From Luteibacter aegosomatis (GTDB taxonomy: Bacteria; Pseudomonadota; Gammaproteobacteria; Xanthomonadales; Rhodanobacteraceae): a stretch of DNA of 64,000 bases. Below the pieces are notes generated by a model that saw only the letters and a program-made list of their open reading frames with translations, had not been told where the DNA came from and ran no database searches. Position 1 is the first letter of the stretch. Every line of letters starts with the position of its first letter. Made by a program: the position numbers and the translations under genes. The stretch is taken from the NCBI RefSeq assembly GCF_023078455.1, contig NZ_CP095740.1, positions 558,001-622,000 of the forward strand, written 5' to 3'. This document shows, piece after piece, positions 18,742 through 26,545 of the stretch.

Positions 18742-19605
18742 ATGATCCGCAGCATGACCGCCTATGCCTCCGCCGAGAGCGCGGGCCCCTTCGGCACGCT
18801 CACCTGCGAGCTGCGCACCGTCAACCACCGTTACCTCGAGATCAGCCCGCGCATGCCGGACGACCTGCGCAACGCGGAAGGCCTCCTGCGCGAGCGCATC
18901 GCGACGCGGCTGTCGCGCGGCAAGGTCGACGTGACGGTACGCCTGCGGAGCGAAAACGGCACGGCCGACGGCCTGCGCGTCAACGGAAGCATGCTTTCGC
19001 GCCTTTCCGAGCTGGCGCTCGACCTCGAGCAGCGCTTCCCCCGCATGTCCATCGAGTTCACCGAGCTGCTGCGCTTCCCCGGCGTGCTGCAGCAGCCCGA
19101 AGCCGACACCGAGACCCTGCAGGCATCCCTCCTCGACGTGCTCGACCGCGCGCTCGACGCATTGGCCGATACGCGCGGCCGCGAAGGCGCCAAGCTCGGC
19201 GAGATCCTGCGCGATCGCCTGGACGGCATCGAAGCCATCGTGGGCGACGTGCGCGGCTGGCTGCCGGAGATCCGCGCCGCGCTGCGCGCCCGCCTTGAAT
19301 CGCGCCTGGCCGACATCCGCCAGCCGGTGGAGCCGGGTCGCCTGGAACAGGAACTCGTGCTCCAGATCACCCGCATCGACGTCGACGAGGAGCTCGACCG
19401 TCTCGCCACCCACATCGCCGAAGCCCGCCGCGTGCTTGCGCTGAAGGAGCCGGTGGGCCGCCGCCTCGACTTCCTGATGCAGGAATTCAACCGCGAGGCG
19501 AACACGCTGGGCTCGAAGTCGGTGGACTCGCGCACGACCAACGCGGCCGTGGAGCTGAAGGTGCTGATCGAGCAGATGCGCGAGCAGGTTCAGAACATCG
19601 AGTGA
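18742..19605 (+). CDS. yicC: YicC-family endoribonuclease
   Basis: The protein has 287 residues and starts at MIRSMTAYASAES; in-frame ATGs upstream (18691) would overlap the rph promoter. The N-terminal MTAYASAE...GTLTCELRTVNHRYLEI and the C-terminal DFLMQEFNREANTLGSKS block define the YicC family, shown in E. coli to be an endoribonuclease affecting small RNA turnover. It is divergent from rph, a widely conserved pairing. Confidence 0.94.
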   Translation: MIRSMTAYASAESAGPFGTLTCELRTVNHRYLEISPRMPDDLRNAEGLLRERIATRLSRGKVDVTVRLRSENGTADGLRVNGSMLSRLSELALDLEQRFPRMSIEFTELLRFPGVLQQPEADTETLQASLLDVLDRALDALADTRGREGAKLGEILRDRLDGIEAIVGDVRGWLPEIRAALRARLESRLADIRQPVEPGRLEQELVLQITRIDVDEELDRLATHIAEARRVLALKEPVGRRLDFLMQEFNREANTLGSKSVDSRTTNAAVELKVLIEQMREQVQNIE

Positions 19606-19890
19606 TGTCCATGGCCGCGGCCGCCCCGTGGATACGCCTCCTCGCCGGCTCGGTCGCCGGCGTACGAGGGTGAAATCCAGTTTCGTGTGTTGCAAGGTCC
19701 ACATGGTGGCTTGCTGTGCGACATCGCGACGCCCGACTCGACGCTGGCTCGCTTGCATGCCGCGATCCGATGGATCCTTCGGTATGGCCCCGTCGAAGGA
19801 TGCGGCGAGGTTCGTCAGGGTGTTTCGGAACCCGGTCACGCCGTCCCGCCGATCAGGTAGGGCAACCTGCACGGCGACCCGCGGGGCGTA
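19606..19890. other. Non-coding gap after yicC
   Basis: The 285 bp between yicC and the convergent lipoprotein gene contain no convincing gene; short open frames here have no ribosome site or recognisable product. A GC-rich inverted stretch just after the yicC stop (about 19640-19665, CGCCGGCTCGGTCGCCGGCG) could act as a terminator, but it lacks a T run. I see no REP copy here. Confidence 0.5.
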
Positions 19891-20400
19891 TCAACCGTAC
19901 TGCGGAATATAGGTCTGCGCCGTGCTGATGCGGATGGCCCGCAGGAGCCGGTCTTCCATCTTGCGAAAGAGCGGAAGCGCCGGCGTGGCTTGCGCGGGCT
20001 TGAGGTGGTCTTCCGCCACGACGACCAGCCGGGGGCCGTCGCACAGCGCGGCGAACACCAGCGTGCCGGGTTTCGTGATCGTGTCGGCGCGCAGGGTCGT
20101 GGTGGCGGTGCATGCGGATTCGTAGGTGGGCGCCTGCGTGCCGCCGACGTACAGCTCCACGCGTGGCATCGCCATGACGCCTTGGGTCGTCCACGGGTGG
20201 CCATCGCGCGTTTGCACGATCGCATCCTTGCCGGGCTGGTGGAGGCGGATGGGCAATTCGGTCATGCGCGATGACCACAGGCTGTGGGTGTCGCCGTCCT
20301 GGACCCAACGGGTATGGAGCGTACCGTTGCATCCGGCGGCGCCCGCGATGCAGGCAAGCGCGACGGTACGAAGAAGCGGTTTGGCGATGACGGTGTTCAT
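19891..20400 (-). CDS. Putative exported lipoprotein, function unknown
   Basis: The 169-residue protein starts MNTVIAKPLLRTVALACIAG and has a lipobox-like AGAAGC ending at Cys24, so it is probably lipidated. The mature part is mixed beta with two more Cys residues (ESACTATT, AALCDGPR), perhaps a disulphide. It ends in a Tyr-rich tail (TYIPQYG). I do not recognise a family. It is flanked by non-coding DNA on both sides, so appears to be a single-gene unit. Confidence 0.75.
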   Translation of the reverse strand: MNTVIAKPLLRTVALACIAGAAGCNGTLHTRWVQDGDTHSLWSSRMTELPIRLHQPGKDAIVQTRDGHPWTTQGVMAMPRVELYVGGTQAPTYESACTATTTLRADTITKPGTLVFAALCDGPRLVVVAEDHLKPAQATPALPLFRKMEDRLLRAIRISTAQTYIPQYG

Positions 20401-20579
20401 GGGTTGGCTCGGTAGTGGGACGTGCTGAAACGGTGTGGACATAGGCTAGGCAAACCGTTCGAGTGCGCCCAATACATGTATGGCATTCGTTCGATACCAT
20501 TTGCGCATAGCGGTCTGCGCGCGGCATGAACGTCATCATGGTCCGGGCGATTCCGCTTATCCGCCGCACCAGACGACGA

Positions 20580-20601
20580 AGGCCGGGCATGAGCCCGGCC
20601 T
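20580..20601. terminator. Rho-independent terminator, probably bidirectional
   Basis: A perfect 9-bp stem AGGCCGGGC / GCCCGGCCT with a 4-base loop ATGA is followed by TTGTCGTTT on the plus strand. It lies 38 bp beyond the 3' end of the DoxX gene on the minus strand, and so most likely ends the precursor-DoxX transcript. Confidence 0.75.
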
Positions 20602-20639
20602 TTGTCGTTTGAATGCATGGTGCGGCGGACCGCGCGCGA

Positions 20640-21230
20640 TCAGGTCGGCCAGCGGGGGAAGAACCTGGCCAGCCAGTGGTCGGCGCTGACGTAACGACCG
20701 GCGCCGTAGAAGAACAGCACGGCGAAGAGGATGGCGTAGGTCACGGTGAATTCGATGCCGTTGTTGAGGATCACCGGATCGCCCAGTTCCGTGACGTAGT
20801 TGAAGCGACCCGGGAACGAGTGCGCCAACCATGCCATGAGCCCGTCCAGGCGCATGCTGGCTTCGGTGGTCTTGCCGGCGATGGCGGCCCAGCCGTGCGA
20901 CCAGTGGACGGACAGGCCTGCCACGGTCATCAGGATCATCAGCGGTACCGTGATGATCCGAGTGGCGAGGCCGAGGGCGATGCAGATCACGCCCGCCACC
21001 TCGGTGCCGGTCGCCAGCGTGGCCATGACGGTCGGCATCGGAAGGCCAAGGCCGCCTTGCGACACCGGATTGCCGAACCATTCCACCACGCCGCTGAAGC
21101 CGGTCACCTTGGCGTGCGCGCCCTCGTACAGGGTGGGCAGCAGATAAAGACGAATGGAAAGCAGGGCGATGAAGTCCAGTCGCCTGGACTGGTCGAGGGC
21201 GCGTTGGATGAGGGCGAGTGGCTTGGCCAT
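20640..21230 (-). CDS. DoxX-family membrane protein of the HvfA-like locus (HvfX type)
   Basis: The 196-residue protein starts MAKPLALIQRALDQSRR with a good AGGAG ribosome site. It has about four transmembrane helices with the DoxX pattern (RLYLLPTLYEGAHAKVTGF, ATLATGTEVAGVICIALGLA, ILFAVLFFYGAGRYVS). DoxX proteins accompany DUF692/MNIO peptide-modification operons, where they are called HvfX. Here the gene follows the cysteine-rich precursor by 157 bp on the same strand. A role in maturation, redox handling or membrane placement of the peptide is inferred from that association only. Confidence 0.85.
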   Translation of the reverse strand: MAKPLALIQRALDQSRRLDFIALLSIRLYLLPTLYEGAHAKVTGFSGVVEWFGNPVSQGGLGLPMPTVMATLATGTEVAGVICIALGLATRIITVPLMILMTVAGLSVHWSHGWAAIAGKTTEASMRLDGLMAWLAHSFPGRFNYVTELGDPVILNNGIEFTVTYAILFAVLFFYGAGRYVSADHWLARFFPRWPT

Positions 21231-21387
21231 GGGAAGCTCCTGGTGCAGTCGGTTTGCGCCGGGGGGCAGCGACAAAAACCGGGCAATAAGGCGTCCGCAC
21301 GTTCACTCGCGGAACGCGTCGATGAAAACGGGCGGAGGAAGGGACCGCCCCTCGCACATCGGGGGCGGCGTATCGGAGAGAGCGGCT

Positions 21388-21693
21388 TTATTGGCCGCAG
21401 ACGCCCTCGGCCAGCTTCTTGGCCGAACTCGTCTCGGCGTCGTGGCCCTGGGCCGTGAGGCCGCACTTGCCGTCGCGGGCGCGGACGAGGCGGTCCTGCG
21501 GGTCCTGTTGGATGCTGGCCTTGCTGTAGATCTTTTCCGTACCGCATTTGCCGCTGGCGCATTTGCCACCGTGGGACGCGGTCGGCGTGGCGGCGGCGGG
21601 CGGCGTCGTGGTGTCGGCGTAAGCGGGTTGGGCGACGGCGCCGAAGGCTGCGAGGGACGTGACGGCGATCGAAAGAGCGAAGGTATGGTTCAT
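21388..21693 (-). CDS. hvfA: HvfA-like secreted cysteine-motif precursor peptide
   Basis: The 101-residue product has a signal peptide (MNHTFALSIAVTSLAAFGAV, cleavage probably after AYA). A Thr/Pro/Ala linker follows, then a core with four Cys in GGKCASGKCG, DGKCG and GVCGQ. HvfA-family RiPP precursors carry repeated EGKCG motifs whose Cys are converted by DUF692/MNIO enzymes (HvfB) with a HvfC partner into oxazolone/thioamide copper ligands. The motifs, signal peptide and nearby MNIO, HvfC-like and DoxX genes all agree with that. The naming is by analogy, and the modification itself is an inference. The gene is divergent from a LysR gene. Confidence 0.78.
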   Translation of the reverse strand: MNHTFALSIAVTSLAAFGAVAQPAYADTTTPPAAATPTASHGGKCASGKCGTEKIYSKASIQQDPQDRLVRARDGKCGLTAQGHDAETSSAKKLAEGVCGQ

Positions 21694-21789
21694 GGCGATT
21701 CCTACCGGGTGTGGGTAACCGGATGCGTCCCGGAACGCTGGCGAGCTGCATCCGCTTCGTGAGGCAAAGCGTCGCAGCGATCGGGCGCG

Positions 21790-21834
21790 GTCACCAATGC
21801 TTGTTTCCGATGCATCCCATGCGTTTTCGGTATG
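21790..21834 (-). promoter_or_regulatory. Conserved upstream element A (before the precursor gene)
   Basis: The element starts GTCACCAATGCTTGTTTCC and ends TTTTCGGTAT on the plus strand. It has two direct half-repeats built on ATGC-YTGTTT/ATGC-GTTTT, spaced 22 bp. A near-identical element stands about 100 bp upstream of the metallo-beta-lactamase-fold gene. It lies 97 bp upstream of the precursor start. A dyad GGTATG-N19-CATACC overlaps its end (21829-21859) and includes GGGAT-TT-ATCCC, closer to the LysR gene. Confidence 0.7.
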
Positions 21835-21909
21835 CCGGGTCCGGGATTTATCCCATACCATTCGGGCACGGCATTCCCGCCAGCCCATGCGATAACGGCC
21901 TTCCCGAGG

Positions 21910-22785
21910 ATGAACCTTCACCACCTGCTCGTATTCCACACCATCGCCAAGACGGGCAGCATCACCGCCTGCTCAAGGGCGTTGCATATTTCGCAGCCCG
22001 CTCTCTCGCGAGAGCTGCGCGAGCTGGAGGACAGTTTCGGATTGTCGCTCTTCGAACGACTGCCCCGCGGCATGCGCCTGACCGGTGCCGGCGAGGTGCT
22101 GGCCGAGTACGCCACGCGTCTGTTCGACATCGCCCGCAGCGCGGACCTGGCGATGAAGGAGTTGGCCAGCGCACGCATCGGCCATCTGTCGATCGCGGCG
22201 AGCAACACCATCGGTACCTACATCCTGCCGCGCGTGCTGGCGCGCTTTCGCATCGACCATCCCGATGTGCGCGTGTCGCTCTACGTGGGCAACACCGCGC
22301 AGGTCTCGCAGGCGGTGGCGGACATGCGCTACTCGCTGGGCTTCATCGAAGGCCCGCTCCACGTCGAAGGCCTCACGGCCACGAAGTTCCGAGAGGATGA
22401 ACTGGTTCCCGTCGTCACGGCCTGGCATCGGCTGGCCGACCTGCACGCCCTGGGGCCCGACGATTTGAACGACGAGCCTTTGCTGATGCGTGAGTCCGGC
22501 TCCGGAACGCGCGAGCTCATCGCCGCCATCCTCGACGACCTGGGCGTACGGATGGGGCCGGTCATGGAGTTCGGCAACACCGAGGCGATCAAGCAGGCGG
22601 CGATCCACGGCGGCGGCATCGCCTGGCTGCCCGCGGTGAGCATCACGGACGAGTTGGCCAACGACGTGCTCATTCCGCTTCCGAGTCCACGGCTGACGAT
22701 CCGTCGGCCCCTGACCATCGTGCGCCGAGCCGCCGCGCCCGACGGCCCGGCCGAGCGCGCGCTGCTTGCCTTGATCGAGGGATGA
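21910..22785 (+). CDS. LysR-family transcriptional regulator (divergent from precursor gene)
   Basis: The 291-residue protein starts MNLHHLLVFHTIAKTGSITA. The N-terminal winged helix contains ALHISQPALSRELRELEDSFG, typical of LysR DNA-binding domains. The effector domain begins near residue 90 (SIAASNTIGTYILPRVLARF) and resembles the CbbR/CysB-like group (RESGSGTRELIAAIL). It is divergent from the HvfA-like gene, the usual placing for a LysR regulator of its neighbour, and lies between the two halves of the peptide locus. The inducer is unknown. Confidence 0.92.
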   Translation: MNLHHLLVFHTIAKTGSITACSRALHISQPALSRELRELEDSFGLSLFERLPRGMRLTGAGEVLAEYATRLFDIARSADLAMKELASARIGHLSIAASNTIGTYILPRVLARFRIDHPDVRVSLYVGNTAQVSQAVADMRYSLGFIEGPLHVEGLTATKFREDELVPVVTAWHRLADLHALGPDDLNDEPLLMRESGSGTRELIAAILDDLGVRMGPVMEFGNTEAIKQAAIHGGGIAWLPAVSITDELANDVLIPLPSPRLTIRRPLTIVRRAAAPDGPAERALLALIEG

Positions 22786-22807
22786 GGTCGATGGCCGCCA
22801 CGACCGT

Positions 22808-23458
22808 TCAGGTCGCGGTGCTGTCCACGATGAGTCCGCGCTGCAGCGCATCGACCAGCCATGACGTGTCGTCCGTCGGGGATGCGTGGTGCGTGCCGGC
22901 CTCGAAGCGGGCCAGCTCCGCGATGTCGCGCGCTCCCAGGGGGTGCGTCGACACCCGATCATCGGCGCTGCGGTAGATGGCGTAGGCGTACCGGGAGTGA
23001 CCCGGTGGAAGCGCGTCATCCGGTTCGGCATCGGACAGCAGGTCGAAGGATGCGGCCAGCCAGCGTACGGTCGGATTGATTCGGCACGACGCCGGTAACC
23101 GGTCGTCGCGGACCTCCGGCACCACGGCCTCGTCGATTTCCACGTCGAACAGCATCCATTCGTACTCCAGCAGCACGCGCTCGGTGCCGCCGGGCAACCG
23201 CGGGAGCATGAAGCGTACGAACTCGGTGCCCAACTGGATGTATTCGGCACGGCCGGCGCCGAACTCGCGAAAGAAGGTGTCGATGTCCCGCACGAGCGCA
23301 TCGTGGCCGCGACGCGCCACGAAGCGCGGAAACATCATCGACACCAGTTCATGGGCACCGGCGCGGATCAGCGGGCCGTAGGGGAGCAGTTCGTCGTCGC
23401 GAACCGCCCGGCACCGGCGTTCGGCCGCCTCGATGACGTCGGCGGGTGCCTGCATCAT
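22808..23458 (-). CDS. hvfC: HvfC-like (DUF2063/NGO1945-type) peptide-modification partner
   Basis: The 216-residue protein starts MMQAPADVIEAAERR, overlapping the DUF692 gene stop as ATGA. The first half (FPRFVARRGHDALVRDIDTFF, YIQLGTEFVRFMLPRL, LLEYEWMLFDVEIDEAVV) has the pattern of the HvfC/BufC helical domain. The second half (RINPTVRWLAASFDLL, RYAYAIYRSADDRVSTHPLG) resembles the NGO1945 C-terminal domain. Such proteins bind MNIO enzymes and present the precursor peptide. Divergence from typical members is noticeable at the N-terminus. Context with the MNIO gene makes the assignment likely. Confidence 0.75.
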   Translation of the reverse strand: MMQAPADVIEAAERRCRAVRDDELLPYGPLIRAGAHELVSMMFPRFVARRGHDALVRDIDTFFREFGAGRAEYIQLGTEFVRFMLPRLPGGTERVLLEYEWMLFDVEIDEAVVPEVRDDRLPASCRINPTVRWLAASFDLLSDAEPDDALPPGHSRYAYAIYRSADDRVSTHPLGARDIAELARFEAGTHHASPTDDTSWLVDALQRGLIVDSTAT

Positions 23459-24288
23459 GGCGTATCGTCCTTCGGTGGGACGAGCGCCTGGTAGACGACG
23501 TTCAACTCCGCGCAAAGCGTCGCCAGGCCGGGCACGTTGTTGTCCCGCTCCAGCACCACCGGGCGGTGGCCGAATCGCCGGACCGCATAGGCGCCCAGCG
23601 ACATCACCGCTTCGGCGACGTCCGTGCCATGCGTATCCAGTACGCGCTCGCCGGGACCGGCATCCAGATGCCCGGCCACGTGGTAATAGGCCACCGCATC
23701 CGCCGGTAGCGCATCCAGGAAGGCCTGCGCATCCCAACCGTGGTTGCGGGCATTGACGTAGACGTTGTTGACGTCCAGCAGCAAGGCGCAGCCGGCGCCT
23801 TCGATCATGCGCGCGAGGAACTCGGCCTCGGGCATCTGGCCGGGCTCCTCGTGGTAGTAGGAGATGTTTTCCAGCGCGATGCGTCGCTCCAGGTGATCCT
23901 GCACCGCGCGGATCTTCGCGACGAGGAAGCCCAGGCTCGCCTCGGTACGGGGCATGGGGATCAGCTCGTACAGATACCCCCGGCTGTCCCTGGACAGGCT
24001 GACGTGGTCGCCGTACACGGTGATGCCGAAGCGGTCGAGGAACGCCTTGATGCGATCGAGGTAATCCCTGTCCAGCGGTTGCGCATCGCCGATGGACAGG
24101 CTGAGGCTGTGCGCCACCATCGGGTATCGCTCCGCCAGGGCATCGATGATTCGTGCGCTTTCGCCGCCCACGCGCATCCAGTTGTCCGGCACGACTTCGA
24201 GGAAATCGAAGTCCGTCCGCGGTGGTTCATGGGCGAGCGTGGAGGCGAATTCCCGGCGCAAGCCGAGGCCCCGGCCTTGGACGTGCAT
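23455..24288 (-). CDS. hvfB: DUF692 multinuclear non-heme iron oxidase (HvfB/MNIO type)
   Basis: DUF692 enzymes use an iron cluster to convert Cys in RiPP precursors to oxazolone/thioamide or thiazolone-type groups. The 277-residue protein starts MHVQGRGLGLRREFASTLAH. The TIM-barrel metal ligands are all seen: His in MVAHSLSLSIG, Asp-His in YGDHVSLS, Glu in ALENISYYHEE, Asp/Asn/His in LLLDVNNVYVNARNHGWD, His in YYHVAGH, and Asp/His in DTHGTDVAE. Most family members have Glu-His where this has Asp-His. It is 22 bp after the metallo-beta-lactamase-fold gene. Confidence 0.88.
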   Translation of the reverse strand: MHVQGRGLGLRREFASTLAHEPPRTDFDFLEVVPDNWMRVGGESARIIDALAERYPMVAHSLSLSIGDAQPLDRDYLDRIKAFLDRFGITVYGDHVSLSRDSRGYLYELIPMPRTEASLGFLVAKIRAVQDHLERRIALENISYYHEEPGQMPEAEFLARMIEGAGCALLLDVNNVYVNARNHGWDAQAFLDALPADAVAYYHVAGHLDAGPGERVLDTHGTDVAEAVMSLGAYAVRRFGHRPVVLERDNNVPGLATLCAELNVVYQALVPPKDDTP

Positions 24289-24310
24289 GGTCTTCTCCCT
24301 GGATGCGGCG

Positions 24311-25255
24311 TCACTTGCCGTCAGGCATCTCGAAGCAGGAAAGGTCGCGGCCTTCGTAGACCTGACCGTGGTAGTACTGCTGGATGATCTTGACGTTGGC
24401 GTCCTTGTTCCTCAGCGACTTGCCCATGAAGTGATTCAGGACGAGCACCTTGGGATGGATCGCGGCGGCGAGCTTGCCGACGACCGTGGGCGGCGCGTGG
24501 AGGAATTTGGAGGCCGCGTCGGCATCGTCGTCGATCGCCGCGGGCATCACCAGGATATCCGCGCCCTTGGCGAAATCGACGAAGCCCTGGCGCGTGCCGT
24601 TCTGGTCGGCGGACACCACGATCGTTCCATACTTGCTCTCGATGCGGAAAGCGAGCGTGGGTACGTCGCCATGCGGGATGCCGTAGGCATAAACCTTGAC
24701 CTCGGCGTCCTGGTACACGAGCGACGGCTTCTCGGCGTGGCGATCGACGTCGACGATCGGACTGACCGTCAGGTGCAGGCCGTCGCTGCCGTCGCGTAGC
24801 CCTTCCAGGTAGGCGAAGGATCCGGTCTTGCCGCCGAACATGTCCTTGAAGAACGCGGTCATGCTCGGGAACGCGTCCGAGCCATCGGGGCCGGCGAGGG
24901 TGACCTTGTTGTCGGAAGCCATGAAGTACGCGCCCTTCAGGATCGCGGGAAGATCGGCGCTATGGTCGGTGTGGAAATGCGAGATGCCGATGAAGTGGAG
25001 GTCTTCCAGGCGGGCGCCGGCCTGGCCGAAGCGCAGGTAGGTGCCGCCGCCGGCATCGATGAGCAGGCGCGACTTGCCGTCGATCCATATCACCTCGCCC
25101 GAGGATGCGCGGGCGTCGTCGGAAATGGGGCCTCCCGAACCGAGCAGCTGGATGCCCATGGTGTGGGGCGAACGACACATCGGTTCGGCGGCGAAGGCGC
25201 CGGCCGAAACGGCCGTCAAGCCCAGGATGGTGGCGATCCGAAGCAGGTGATTCAC
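24311..25255 (-). CDS. Exported metallo-beta-lactamase-fold hydrolase
   Basis: The 314-residue product starts at GTG 25255 (VNHLLRIATILGLTAVSAGA) with GGAG at good spacing. A signal peptide is obvious, cleaved near AFA-AEP, so the enzyme acts in the periplasm. The fold's metal motif HFHTDH (HxHxDH) is intact, as are SADQNG and LNHFMGKS further on. The substrate is not identifiable; related proteins include lactonases, arylsulphatase-like and phosphodiesterase-like enzymes. It heads a likely operon with the MNIO and HvfC-like genes, an association I do not know from described HvfA systems. Confidence 0.85.
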   Translation of the reverse strand: MNHLLRIATILGLTAVSAGAFAAEPMCRSPHTMGIQLLGSGGPISDDARASSGEVIWIDGKSRLLIDAGGGTYLRFGQAGARLEDLHFIGISHFHTDHSADLPAILKGAYFMASDNKVTLAGPDGSDAFPSMTAFFKDMFGGKTGSFAYLEGLRDGSDGLHLTVSPIVDVDRHAEKPSLVYQDAEVKVYAYGIPHGDVPTLAFRIESKYGTIVVSADQNGTRQGFVDFAKGADILVMPAAIDDDADAASKFLHAPPTVVGKLAAAIHPKVLVLNHFMGKSLRNKDANVKIIQQYYHGQVYEGRDLSCFEMPDGK

Positions 25256-25355
25256 GATGAGGCTCCGTGAGGGGTGGGGATGGCGGCAGGCGCGGAGGTC
25301 GTCCTCGCGGCCCGCGGCGTTCGGTGCGAACAAGCTTCGCCCCGGAACGGCCCCT

Positions 25356-25398
25356 GTCACCAATGCCTGTTTTCCATGGGTCCATGCCTTTTTGGTAT
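25356..25398 (-). promoter_or_regulatory. Conserved upstream element B (before the metallo-beta-lactamase-fold gene)
   Basis: The sequence GTCACCAATGCCTGTTTTCC ... CCATGCCTTTTTGGTAT aligns with element A over about 44 columns with roughly 35 identical. ATGC half-sites repeat with a 21-bp period. It ends 101 bp from the GTG start of the downstream gene, matching the 97 bp of element A. It lies just after the 3' end of the second LysR gene. Confidence 0.7.
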
Positions 25399-25422
25399 CG
25401 CTTCTCCCACCGTGCGGGCGGG

Positions 25423-26373
25423 TCAGGCGGACGGAGCGGACGTCTCCGTAAGCGACGTGGCAGCCACCTGCTGCTCCCATCGCTCCGCCATGGCCGTCAT
25501 GCCCTTCTGCAGGAAGCGCACGAAGTTCACCGTCACCTCGCTTACCGCGCGGCTGGACAGCGTGAGGGCGTGCAGCGTGCGTGGCAGCTGCTCGAAGTTT
25601 TCCAGGATCGTGCGCAGGCGGCCGGAGCCGAGGTCGTCGGCCACCATGTAGAGCGGCAGTTGCGCGAAGCCCACGCCGGCGCGCGCTGCCGAAAGCAGGG
25701 CGCCGAGGTCCGCCGACGCCATGCGGCCGTTGCGGCGGTGGGGTGCCATCCCGTGGAACGTCCAGTACCCCGATGTGCCGTTGGCATAGCTCAGGCAGTG
25801 TTCGTCATCGAGTGCACCGGGGTGTTTCGGGGTGCCGATGCGACGCACCAGATCGGGGCTACCCACCGTCACCATGCGGACGGTGCCGAGGGAGCGGGCC
25901 ACGATGTCGCCGCTGTCGGGCAGCGTTTCGCGCAGGCTGAGGATCACGTCGGCCTGCTGGCGCAACAAGGCATCCAGGTCGTGGCCGCCGGTACTCACCG
26001 CCAGGCGGATGCGCGGGTGGGTGGCGGCGAAGCCGGGCGCCAGCTCGGCCACCATCGGCGAGACCAGGCCTTCGGCCTCGATGCGCACGAGCCCGCGGGT
26101 AGGATCCTGCGATATCGCCGCCTGCTCGGCCGCGATGGCGGCCTCGCACATGGCCGACGCGTGCCGGTACACGCGCTCGCCCGTGGCGGTGAGCGCGAAT
26201 TGTCGCGCATTGCGATGGAGCAGCCGCGCGCCCAGGCGTTGCTCCAGGGCGATGAGGCGACGGCTCAGCAGCGAACGCGTCGTGCCCATGCGTGTGGCGG
26301 CGGCGGAAAAACCGCCTGCTTCGATGACCTGCACGAAGAGATACAGGTCGCCGAGATTGTTGATTCGATCCAT
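25423..26373 (-). CDS. LysR-family transcriptional regulator
   Basis: The 316-residue protein starts MDRINNLGDLYLFVQVIEAG. The winged helix reads FSAAATRMGTTRSLLSRRLIALEQRLG, and the rest is a periplasmic-binding-like effector domain of the type seen in the CrgA/YafC group (HARLLHRNARQFALTATGE-like boundary). It precedes the metallo-beta-lactamase-fold gene on the same strand with 167 bp between, so it may be a second regulator of the locus or unrelated. It is divergent from the response regulator gene. Confidence 0.9.
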   Translation of the reverse strand: MDRINNLGDLYLFVQVIEAGGFSAAATRMGTTRSLLSRRLIALEQRLGARLLHRNARQFALTATGERVYRHASAMCEAAIAAEQAAISQDPTRGLVRIEAEGLVSPMVAELAPGFAATHPRIRLAVSTGGHDLDALLRQQADVILSLRETLPDSGDIVARSLGTVRMVTVGSPDLVRRIGTPKHPGALDDEHCLSYANGTSGYWTFHGMAPHRRNGRMASADLGALLSAARAGVGFAQLPLYMVADDLGSGRLRTILENFEQLPRTLHALTLSSRAVSEVTVNFVRFLQKGMTAMAERWEQQVAATSLTETSAPSA

Positions 26374-26545
26374 GGGTTGCTTCGTTGGAATCCGTCGCCC
26401 TGCCTGGGGCCAGTCTATGGTCAGGCGGTGAGGGCGTCTTTTGGCTGTACGGCCAATTCCTTTGCCGGAGCGGAAAACCTATAATGCAGCCGAAAACGCG
26501 TCGATCCCGTCAAGGGCACGTCGCGACCGCAGGGGGTCCGAATTC

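Noticed and set aside
19628..19912. 94-codon plus-strand frame after yicC
   Set aside because: There is no ribosome site, it overlaps the lipoprotein gene in reverse, and composition is Arg/Thr-rich shadow-like.
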